This document shows positions 1 to 6,243 of a stretch of DNA of 9,763 bases, one piece after another. Positions within the stretch are counted from its first letter, which is position 1. Every line of letters starts with the position of its first letter. The notes below the pieces were generated by a model. It searched no databases. It saw only the letters and a program-made list of their open reading frames with translations, and had not been told where the DNA came from. Source of the stretch: Spirochaetaceae bacterium (GTDB lineage Bacteria; Spirochaetota; Spirochaetia; B11-G9); NCBI GenBank assembly GCA_030633365.1, contig DAOVSY010000087.1:1-9763 (forward strand), read 5' to 3'. A program made the position numbers and the translations under genes.

Positions 1-3000
1 ATGATACTAAAGAAATCAAAGGCCGTATAATTATCCATTATACCTGATATTACTGCTGTTTCCCCTGATTCTATTAAGCTGACTAAATTTTCAGCATTAG
101 CTATTGTATCGTTTGTGTTAGATCCAGGAAGTTCACTTTCCAGTAGAATCTCATCACCAACTGCTATCAAATTACTTATATCCTGATTATTTATAAGATT
201 TGCATCATCATCAGAACTAATTGTAACTATTAAATAGTAATACCCACCACCTAAAGGCCAGGTTGCTGTAATGGGTATTGTCACAGGAGGATCAATTCCC
301 AGCATTGAAGATTCTACTCCTGTATCAATTTGTACATCACCACCACTAAGTACTGTATCGGTTGACTGGAAGATACGCCATGTAATAGAATTTTCCCCAT
401 TGTTACTGGTTGTGTTAGTAATTGTAAAAGATGGTGAGCCTGATATTGTAGCAGTAGTTTGTCCGGTATTTTCCATCAGAGAATCAAATACTACAGAGTA
501 ATCCGGGGGATTGTATACTGTAAAAGGTCCGGTATAATAGGTATTATTGCTAACAGCAATAGTTTCATCGATTGGGGCTGATACTTCTATAAAGAGGTAC
601 CATGTTCCCGGAGCTACCCAACTGGCGCTGCTGAGGTCTATACCTACTGCTGTAGTCCCAAATGCTACTGCAGATGTGCTGCCAGAACCAAGCGGAGTAT
701 CACCTCCGAAGGTTTGGTCAGCCGAAGCGTAGGCTGTCCAGGTTACATCTTCTGATATTCCATTGGAATCTCCTGCATTTCGAAGATCGAAGGATTCGGA
801 AACAGGGCTTCCTGTTGTTACAGTTGTAAAAAGAGAGCTGATATCGGTTACTACATAATCAGGTTCTCCAATAGATCCAGCACTAATATCAAAGGCAGCA
901 CTGGCAGAGTAGTTATTGAAATTATCAATATCGTCTCCAGCGGAAAGATCTACAATCAGGTAATATGTTCCCGAATCAGGCCAGGTATTTGTTATATCAA
1001 TAGATGCAGATGTTGTTACAGCTGCGAGGCCTCCTGGAACAGAACCACTGCTGACTGGTATATCTCCTCCGTCAAGGAACAGGTCATCAGATGTATAGGC
1101 AGTCCAGTAGACAGTGTAACTGCCTGGATCAGTTCCCTGATTTCTGAATGTAAAAGTTTGCGCTATGGGAGTATTTATCTCACCTGCAGGTGGAGAATTA
1201 GAGATACTTTGCACAATATAATCAATATCCGGGGGAGGCTGCACTGTTACTGCCGAATCATTAGTAGCTCCTACATTATCGGTAACCCGCACAGTGGCAG
1301 CTCCGGTATTATCCGATGGTGCAGTATATATATTGGAAACCAGGTTTTCTCCGGTTCCTGTCAGGGGTGTAGTCAGAGAATAGGTATAAGGAGGCACTCC
1401 GCCTGAAGCAGAGAATGCAAGACTCTCTGTTCGATTTATAGTTACAGCAGCAGGATTAATAGTTAATGCCGATGCCGGTGTAACAGTAATAGAAGCATCA
1501 CTTGTAGTCCCTTCATTATCGGTAACTCGTACAGCAGCAGGTCCTGCGTTATTTGATGGTGCAGTATATGTGTTCGTAGTCAGATTTTCTCCTGTTCCGG
1601 TTAATGGAGTCCATAGAGAATATGTATACGGAGGAACTCCCCCGGAAGCAGAGAAATCAATACTACTGGCAAGATTTAGAGTAATGGCAGTTGGGCTAAT
1701 TGCTAGTGCTGTTGCGGGCACAACAGTTATAGAAGCATTACTGGTGGTACCTACATTATCAGTAACTCGTACAGTCGCAGGTCCTGTGTTATCTGAAGGT
1801 GCAGTATATGTGTTAACAGTCAGATCTTCTCCTGTTCCAGTTAATGGAGTCCATAGAGAATATGTATATGGAGGGACTCCTCCGGAAGCAGAGAAATCAA
1901 TACTACTGGCAAGAGTTAGAGTAATAGCAGCTGGGCTAATTGCTATTGCTGATGCGGACACAACAGTTATAGATGCATTACTGGTGGTACCTGCATTATC
2001 GGTAACTTGTACAGTCGCAGATCCTGTGTTATCTAAAGGTGCAGTATATGTGTTAGCAGTCAGATCTTCTCCTGTTCCAGTTAATGGAGTCCATAGAGAA
2101 TATGTATACGGAGGAACTCCCCCGGAAGCAGAGAAATCAATACTACTGGCAAGAGTTAGAGTAATGGCAGTTGGGCTAATTGCTAGTGCTGTTGCGGGCA
2201 CAACAGTTATTGAAGCATTACTGGTGGTACCTACATTATCGGTAACTCGTACAGTCGCAGGTCCTGTGTTATTTGAAGGTGCAGTATATGTGTTAACAGT
2301 CAGATCTTCTCCTGTTCCAGTTAATGGAGTCCATAGAGAATATGTATATGGAAGAATTCCCCCGGAAGCAGAGAAATCGATACTACCGTTAAGATTTAAA
2401 GTAATAGTAGCTGGGTTTATAGATAGCGGGAGTGGAGGAATAAATGTCACTGTTATATTTGCTTCAGCTATTGTAGGTGGACTATCACTATCGGTTACCC
2501 TTACTACAGCTGTACCGCTGGTATCACTTGGAGCTGTATATGTATCATCAACAAGAACCTCTCCGGTACCTCCAATAGGTGTTTGGATACTAAAAGTATA
2601 CGGACCAGATCCTCCATCTGCTACGAGAGTTACAGAGTTACCACTATTAATTCCTATAGAGGATGGACTAATCGACAATGGTACAGGGCCTCCTCCTGAA
2701 ATTATACTTATTGAAGCTGTTTGAATAGCACCATAACTGTCTGTGACTTGTACAATATCTGTACCCAATAATGCAGGAGCAGTATAAACGCCAGATACTG
2801 CATCTACACTACCTGTTCCGGAACTAATGGAATAGCTGTATGGAGGTATACCTCCTGAAGCCATCAGGGTAGCGGATTCAGTAATAACTACCTGTGAAGA
2901 TTCAGGTGACAGCATAAGTGCAATACCATCCGGCCCGTCAAGACTTTCTACAAGATCAAAGGGTTGCTCACATGATATTGGAAAAAGTATCAGAACAACG

Positions 3001-3089
3001 AGTACTAAAAGAATCTTTATAATTTGTATCCATATTTTATTTTTGTATATTTTTGAGGATGTGTTTTTATCTGTCATTTTTTTGTTCAT
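1..3089 (-). CDS. Large Ig-like/CARDB repeat lipoprotein, C-terminus beyond window
   Basis: Continuous minus-strand frame of 1029 codons with no stop, running off the left edge. The ATG at 3089 begins 12 nt after the upstream gene stops, with AGG about 11 nt ahead; a second in-frame ATG at 3077 has no Shine-Dalgarno. Residues 26-40 form a hydrophobic leader ending in a lipobox, PISC, with the lipidated Cys at residue 40. Residues about 56-615 hold seven Ig-like modules of about 80 residues, each with GG-x-PPY-(T/S)-Y-S, a YTAP turn and a V-(T)-D-x-x-G edge. Residues about 620-735, 741-861 and 862-975 resemble three CARDB modules (PDY, FxxxN, W-x-x-(Y/F), TWPxxGxYYL). Residues after about 985 (SNTNDTIANAENL, then YTAFDFFSI) resemble the start of a PPC domain. 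Likely an outer-membrane-anchored, surface or periplasmic adhesion/scaffold protein; ligand unknown. Architecture is seen, function inferred. Confidence 0.88.
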   Translation of the reverse strand, partial: MNKKMTDKNTSSKIYKNKIWIQIIKILLVLVVLILFPISCEQPFDLVESLDGPDGIALMLSPESSQVVITESATLMASGGIPPYSYSISSGTGSVDAVSGVYTAPALLGTDIVQVTDSYGAIQTASISIISGGGPVPLSISPSSIGINSGNSVTLVADGGSGPYTFSIQTPIGGTGEVLVDDTYTAPSDTSGTAVVRVTDSDSPPTIAEANITVTFIPPLPLSINPATITLNLNGSIDFSASGGILPYTYSLWTPLTGTGEDLTVNTYTAPSNNTGPATVRVTDNVGTTSNASITVVPATALAISPTAITLTLASSIDFSASGGVPPYTYSLWTPLTGTGEDLTANTYTAPLDNTGSATVQVTDNAGTTSNASITVVSASAIAISPAAITLTLASSIDFSASGGVPPYTYSLWTPLTGTGEDLTVNTYTAPSDNTGPATVRVTDNVGTTSNASITVVPATALAISPTAITLNLASSIDFSASGGVPPYTYSLWTPLTGTGENLTTNTYTAPSNNAGPAAVRVTDNEGTTSDASITVTPASALTINPAAVTINRTESLAFSASGGVPPYTYSLTTPLTGTGENLVSNIYTAPSDNTGAATVRVTDNVGATNDSAVTVQPPPDIDYIVQSISNSPPAGEINTPIAQTFTFRNQGTDPGSYTVYWTAYTSDDLFLDGGDIPVSSGSVPGGLAAVTTSASIDITNTWPDSGTYYLIVDLSAGDDIDNFNNYSASAAFDISAGSIGEPDYVVTDISSLFTTVTTGSPVSESFDLRNAGDSNGISEDVTWTAYASADQTFGGDTPLGSGSTSAVAFGTTAVGIDLSSASWVAPGTWYLFIEVSAPIDETIAVSNNTYYTGPFTVYNPPDYSVVFDSLMENTGQTTATISGSPSFTITNTTSNNGENSITWRIFQSTDTVLSGGDVQIDTGVESSMLGIDPPVTIPITATWPLGGGYYYLIVTISSDDDANLINNQDISNLIAVGDEILLESELPGSNTNDTIANAENLVSLIESGETAVISGIMDNYTAFDFFSI
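1591..2390 (-). repeat. Near-identical 240-bp tandem repeats encoding Ig-like modules
   Basis: Repeats lie inside the large lipoprotein gene with an exact 240-bp (80-codon) period; one conserved landmark falls at 1591, 1831, 2071 and 2311. The stretches 1621-1860 and 2101-2340 (480 bp apart) differ at only about four positions by my count, whereas 1621-1860 and 1861-2100 (240 bp apart) differ at about sixteen. Identity decays sharply beyond about 2400 and to the left of about 1560. The outer Ig modules are related in protein but not nearly identical in DNA. Confidence 0.9.
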
Positions 3090-3101
3090 AATTCTATTTA
3101 C

Positions 3102-4169
3102 CTATAACCTTAAATATATACCCGCAGATGGTGAAAAACCAGTAATTAGTATAGAAGATTCAATATATAGTGAATAAGTTGTTGAGAGCACAATGCCAAA
3201 ACCTGGTGTAATATTCAAGGTCATACCCATACCCCCTGAAACAAATGGTATTATTGTACTTTCATAACCTTCATTATTTCTATTCATGATAAAAAGAGTA
3301 GCTCCACTATTCAGACGAAAAAATATATCAAGCAATTGATTTGCAGAAATACCTAAAATAATTTCAGGTCCTGCTGATATAAAAAAATTCTCGGATGATA
3401 AAAGAATACCTTCTGCTTCAAAATAGAATGATGTAGATCCAATTCCAAGACCCAAATATCCAAAAGTAGTTTGAAAATTATATGCTGTATGAAGGCCTAA
3501 TCCTAATCCATTGGTAAAATACGAACTTGCATTCCCAGTAGTCATAAAAGATAAAAATTCAGTTGAAAAAATGAAATGACGAAATTTTACATCATTTAAG
3601 GGTTTCTCTTTAGTTTGAACCTGACCGGAGTTTTCATTTATATTATCTACTATTTCAATTTTTGCTTCTGTTTCTGTATTAAAATAAACTAAATCTGGAT
3701 TATTTTTTATATCTTGTTTAATAAATGTTATTAATTCTTTTGCAGTTTTTCTAATAACTGAATCCAACTCAAGATCAATTTTACTGGTATTACTTATTGA
3801 ATGTAATAATGCACCATCCTGTGTTCTGTAGCAGTTTAAGTTGAGAGTAAGGAATTTTTCATCGCTTAAATAACTGCTTTTAATTAGGAAAGAGGCTTTT
3901 TTTTGTTTTGCCAGTAAAAGAAGTTGGTCTTTATTATTAATGTCTTCGGAAATAATTGTTCCTAATTCTGTTTCTTTAAGTTCAAAAGAGATAGAATCTA
4001 TAATAATATCTTTAAAAGAATATTGTTCAGTCTCATCTGCAGTACTCGTATTTAACAAAATATCAATAGTTCCGGTATCAGCCTCTTCCGAATGTACATA
4101 AGAAGAGATTAGGAAATTAATAAATATGAGTAAGTAAATAAATATCTGTCTTTCCTGTCTGGACTTAAT
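3102..4169 (-). CDS. Exported beta-barrel envelope protein with apparent ATT start
   Basis: The frame is open from just after a TAA at 4182-4184 and contains no ATG, GTG or CTG before a TTG at 4058. Starting at 4058 would discard an in-frame, well-formed signal peptide. I therefore place the start at ATT 4169, which has AGAGG (4178-4182) 8 nt upstream; product 355 aa. Residues 2-8 are basic, 9-25 hydrophobic, with likely cleavage after VHS27. Residues about 31-160 are an alpha/beta region with a repeat-free pattern (ASFLIKSSYL, LNLNCYRTQDG) reminiscent of the TolB-N/FlgO-like domains common in spirochaetes; that link is weak. Residues about 197-355 alternate polar and hydrophobic residues with many Gly and aromatic residues and end in YLRL, as in small outer-membrane barrels. 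First gene of an operon with the Ig-repeat lipoprotein. Specific role unknown. Confidence 0.78.
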   Translation of the reverse strand: MKSRQERQIFIYLLIFINFLISSYVHSEEADTGTIDILLNTSTADETEQYSFKDIIIDSISFELKETELGTIISEDINNKDQLLLLAKQKKASFLIKSSYLSDEKFLTLNLNCYRTQDGALLHSISNTSKIDLELDSVIRKTAKELITFIKQDIKNNPDLVYFNTETEAKIEIVDNINENSGQVQTKEKPLNDVKFRHFIFSTEFLSFMTTGNASSYFTNGLGLGLHTAYNFQTTFGYLGLGIGSTSFYFEAEGILLSSENFFISAGPEIILGISANQLLDIFFRLNSGATLFIMNRNNEGYESTIIPFVSGGMGMTLNITPGFGIVLSTTYSLYIESSILITGFSPSAGIYLRL

Positions 4170-4177
4170 GGAGATAA

Positions 4178-4182
4178 CCTCT
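4178..4182 (-). promoter_or_regulatory. Ribosome binding site that selects the ATT start
   Basis: AGAGG on the minus strand, 8 nt before ATT 4169 and next to the in-frame TAA that limits the frame. The alternative TTG at 4058 has only a GGA too far upstream. This site is the main reason for the unusual start. Confidence 0.6.
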
Positions 4183-4202
4183 TATTTCTTTATTTTATAC
4201 CA

Positions 4203-4231
4203 ATTATAGTTAATTAATTTGATTTTGTACA
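4203..4231 (-). promoter_or_regulatory. Predicted sigma-70-type promoter for the barrel/Ig operon
   Basis: On the minus strand TGTACA (4226-4231, four of six matches to the -35 consensus) lies 17 nt from a perfect TATAAT (4203-4208). Transcription would begin near 4196, leaving a leader of about 27 nt that contains the AGAGG site. Predicted from consensus only. Confidence 0.55.
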
Positions 4232-4269
4232 GGTTCAATAATCATTCTCAACTATATGTAGAATTTTTT

Positions 4270-4299
4270 AAGATAGAGACAATACATCTAATATATGAT
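4270..4299 (+). promoter_or_regulatory. Possible promoter for the histidine phosphatase gene
   Basis: TATGAT (4294-4299, five of six to the -10 consensus) with a poor -35 candidate AAGATA at 4270-4275, spacing 18. It would give a leader of about 34 nt. Weak on its own; supported only by being in the short divergent gap. Confidence 0.35.
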
Positions 4300-4339
4300 A
4301 ATTTATTTCTGATTCATCTATGTAGTTTACGAGGAAAAT

Positions 4340-4963
4340 ATGCCAACACTTTTTTTTATGCGACATGCAGAAAGTAAAGCTAATAAAAACAGAACCCTTG
4401 CAAGTCAGACTGATGTAACTATTACACCACAGGGAATGGAGGATGCATATAATATTGCCAGGGAATTTTTAAAAGATATTGAACTTGATGTTATAATTTC
4501 TTCACCCCAGCTCAGAGCCTGTCAGACAGCTAACCCTTTCGAAAAAATGGCAGGTCTAAAGGTGGTCATAGATAAGTCCGTAGCAGAACAACATTTTGGA
4601 AGGTTTACAGGAATGTCATACGATGTTGTAAAATTGGATCCTGCCTATGAGAAAGATGTAACTAAACGGTGGAACTGGGTCCCTGAAGGTGGAGGTGAAT
4701 CCTATAAAATGCTTGCTTCCAGAATTACCCCTTTTTTTAAGAGGTTCGAGAGCCTGGATGATGATTCTAATTATTTAATTGTTTCGCATGCTGTTACCTT
4801 ACGAATAATTAAAGGCCTACTTGAAAATACACTACCTTTGTATCCTGAAAAAATAGCCAATAATGGGGAAATATGGCAGGTCGATTTTAAAGGCCTGGGA
4901 ACTAAACATGTTGTAAAATCACTTTTTTATGGGAACAGTGCTTCTATGGTTCATAATCCTTGA
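4340..4963 (+). CDS. Histidine phosphatase (phosphoglycerate mutase-like) family protein
   Basis: 207 aa, ATG preceded by GAGG (4331-4334). The N-terminus has the catalytic RHAES motif (residues 8-12, a variant of RHGE), where His9 would be phosphorylated. The other family landmarks follow: SSPQLRACQTA (the Arg after the SxL/Q turn), EQHFGRFTGM, a GGGES phosphate-pocket motif and the second catalytic His in VSHAV. Length is usual for the family 2 phosphatases that act on small phosphorylated metabolites or phosphoproteins. The substrate cannot be told from sequence; a true glycolytic mutase would be longer. No signal peptide, so cytoplasmic. It is transcribed alone, divergent from the barrel operon and convergent with the thioredoxin gene. 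Confidence 0.9.
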   Translation: MPTLFFMRHAESKANKNRTLASQTDVTITPQGMEDAYNIAREFLKDIELDVIISSPQLRACQTANPFEKMAGLKVVIDKSVAEQHFGRFTGMSYDVVKLDPAYEKDVTKRWNWVPEGGGESYKMLASRITPFFKRFESLDDDSNYLIVSHAVTLRIIKGLLENTLPLYPEKIANNGEIWQVDFKGLGTKHVVKSLFYGNSASMVHNP

Positions 4964-4999
4964 AAAACTGATTTATTTAGCTAACAGGTTTTAAATACA
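4963..4999. terminator. Weak bidirectional hairpin between convergent genes
   Basis: Between the two convergent stops, AAAA-A-CTG and CAG-G-TTTT can pair (one mismatch) around a loop of about 14 nt, with A and T runs outside the stem. This is the only terminator-like structure in the 55-bp gap and it is weak. Confidence 0.25.
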
Positions 5000-5018
5000 G
5001 TAAACAATATTTAAATAA

Positions 5019-5591
5019 TTATAAGTCCAGTAAATTACGAAGAATATATGTAAGTTGATCAGATGGAAGCTGAATGCCGCGAATAATTCCTTTTGTATCA
5101 ATAATCCATATTGAAGGGATGCGTCGAATTTTCAGAATGTCTGCCAGACTTTCCGATGCCAGGGAGGCTGTTTCGAAAGCCTGTGGCCATGCTACTCCGT
5201 TTTGTAAACAGAACTTGGTTACAAGATTAATCTCTTGCTGCCTAGGAATACCCACCATAGAGAAATCACTTCTATCTTTGAATTTATTATAAACGTTATT
5301 GAGTATTTCAAGATATTCAAGACAGTGATCACATGTAGTCGACCAAAATACGATTATTAATACTTTCCCTTTTTCATCAATCGGTCTCCAATCTTTCCCT
5401 TCCATATTCATTACTGAGCTTTGAGGTAATGGAGTATTCATCAATAGTTCCATTGCCTTATCAGCTTTAAGTCGGTTAAGATTATATAGTATACCCTGTA
5501 CTGGTCTGAATAATAAATAACCAAGTATCAGACCTATAAGAAAAACTGCTACGATCAGTAGGGTCATATTTATTAACTTAGCTCTGGACAT
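5019..5591 (-). CDS. Membrane-anchored TlpA/ResA-like thioredoxin-fold protein
   Basis: From ATG 5591 the product is 190 aa. An in-frame TTG at 5612 would add seven residues and overlap the upstream stop (TTGA); neither start has a good Shine-Dalgarno, so I prefer ATG but coupling from TTG is possible. Residues about 9-28 are one transmembrane helix, leaving the rest in the periplasm. The thioredoxin fold carries WSTTCDHC, a CxxC active site (Cys87 and Cys90 in this numbering), and the cis-proline loop RRIPSIW followed by IIDTKGIIRG, as in TlpA, ResA and other AhpC/TSA-related reductases. Such proteins reduce or exchange disulfides in envelope proteins. Its partner here may be the cysteine-rich lipoprotein encoded just upstream in the same operon (inference). 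The actual substrate and electron donor are not visible; no CcdA/DsbD gene lies in the window. Confidence 0.85.
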   Translation of the reverse strand: MSRAKLINMTLLIVAVFLIGLILGYLLFRPVQGILYNLNRLKADKAMELLMNTPLPQSSVMNMEGKDWRPIDEKGKVLIIVFWSTTCDHCLEYLEILNNVYNKFKDRSDFSMVGIPRQQEINLVTKFCLQNGVAWPQAFETASLASESLADILKIRRIPSIWIIDTKGIIRGIQLPSDQLTYILRNLLDL

Positions 5592-5608
5592 TTTTAGTTT
5601 ACTTAATA

Positions 5609-5833
5609 TCAATATGGAACGCAGTTGCGACAGTCATATGCGGAGCCCCAGTCATTTTCACAATTTGCATCGGCATCACTTTCACTTGTTCCGTTATAGG
5701 TATCCCAGGTATAGTAGGCCCACCCTCCATCGTACTGCCATATTTCACATTCATAGCTTTGGCTGCAGCCGCTTAACAGAACAAGTGATATAAAAATAAG
5801 CAGAATTACTATTAAATGAAGAGTCTTTTTCAT
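5609..5833 (-). CDS. Small cysteine-rich lipoprotein
   Basis: 74 aa, ATG with a perfect GGAGGT (5839-5844) 5 nt upstream. Residues 1-22 are a basic then hydrophobic leader with lipobox LLSGC, lipidated Cys23. The mature part is only about 52 residues, rich in Tyr, Trp, Asp and Asn, with four more cysteines: Cys29, Cys58, Cys68 and Cys71 (the last two as CRNC). These could form two disulfides or bind a metal. I do not recognise a family. It is followed immediately by the thioredoxin-fold gene (stop overlaps the alternative TTG), so the two are very probably co-transcribed. A substrate or cofactor-carrier role for the thioredoxin is a guess from this pairing. Confidence 0.8.
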   Translation of the reverse strand: MKKTLHLIVILLIFISLVLLSGCSQSYECEIWQYDGGWAYYTWDTYNGTSESDADANCENDWGSAYDCRNCVPY

Positions 5834-5887
5834 ATATAACCTCCGAAAAATAACCCAAAACCTTTCAGGGTGAGCTCAGATAGGAGA

Positions 5888-5893
5888 ATTACA
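5888..5893 (-). promoter_or_regulatory. -10 hexamer of lipoprotein/thioredoxin promoter
   Basis: TGTAAT on the minus strand, five of six to consensus, 13 nt downstream of the second GTTAC half-site. No acceptable -35 hexamer exists at 16-18 nt, as expected for an activator-dependent promoter. Prediction only. Confidence 0.45.
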
Positions 5894-5895
5894 GT

Positions 5896-5922
5896 ACAAC
5901 TTTCCCGTAACTTTTTGGTAAC
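5896..5922 (-). promoter_or_regulatory. 11-bp-phased GTTAC operator ahead of the lipoprotein/thioredoxin operon
   Basis: Read on the minus strand: GTTAC (5918-5922), GTTAC (5907-5911) and a degenerate GTTGT (5896-5900), each exactly 11 bp apart, with A-rich first spacer. Direct repeats on a helical-turn period are the usual target of OmpR/PhoB-family regulators. The same half-site makes up the array at 9079-9116. The gene for such a regulator lies at 7416-8108. Confidence 0.6.
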
Positions 5923-6243
5923 TAATATTACTATAAATATTAGCATGATATATTCGTAAATACAAGAAAAATATGCTGTGAGCCTTTTGCGCTATACATG
6001 ATATTATTTCGTTTTTAGCTTTTTCCGTCGGTTTACTGCGGTTATTTTAGAGAAGAGCTATTTTTAAATTCAATATGTGTTACATCGAAAAAAGCTCGCT
6101 GTGTATTATTGTAGGTTACAATTTTAAAGATTCTTAACTATGATTATAATTGATATTATGAACATGAAATCAATCAACAAAATATCAAATTACAAATAGC
6201 TTTATTAAGTTGATTTTTTTTTATTCCTTTGGTACAAAGTACT
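5923..6243. other. Divergent intergenic region between operator and kinase gene
   Basis: About 320 bp with no convincing gene. It contains a perfect TATAAT (6145-6150) that may serve the kinase gene, though without a good -35; two isolated GTTAC words (6079-6083, 6115-6119), 36 bp apart and so off the 11-bp phase; an imperfect inverted repeat, AGCTTTTTCCG (6017-6027) against CGAAAAAAGCT (6086-6096); and an AATCAAC/GTTGATT pair ending in nine T at about 6173-6220 within the presumed kinase leader. I see no tRNA, riboswitch or small-RNA signature that I could name. Confidence 0.5.
6145..6150 (+). promoter_or_regulatory. Possible -10 of the kinase/regulator promoter
   Basis: Perfect TATAAT about 94 nt before the kinase ATG, with no convincing -35 at 16-18 nt. 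It implies a leader of about 85 nt. Confidence 0.35.

Noticed and set aside
1260..2300. GTAAC words recurring about every 240 bp
   Set aside because: These are the codons for the conserved V-T-D edge of each Ig module, not 11-bp-phased operator sites.
1591..2390. Tandem repeats as a CRISPR array or mobile element
   Set aside because: The unit is 240 bp, in frame, without unique spacers, terminal inverted repeats or a transposase gene.
1570..2724. Open stretch of 384 codons on the plus strand, repetitive
   Set aside because: It is antisense to the continuous minus-strand Ig-repeat gene, which has a lipobox, recognisable modules and an operon context. The repeats keep both strands open.
3102..4058. 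Start of the barrel protein at TTG 4058
   Set aside because: It has no Shine-Dalgarno at a proper distance and would strand an in-frame signal peptide upstream.
5074..5292. Plus-strand open stretch of 72 codons
   Set aside because: Lies wholly antisense within the thioredoxin-fold gene and has no recognisable product or ribosome binding site.
6079..6119. Two GTTAC words upstream of the kinase gene as an autoregulatory site
   Set aside because: They are 36 bp apart, off the 11-bp phase, and not placed 12-13 nt before the TATAAT at 6145; too weak to call.
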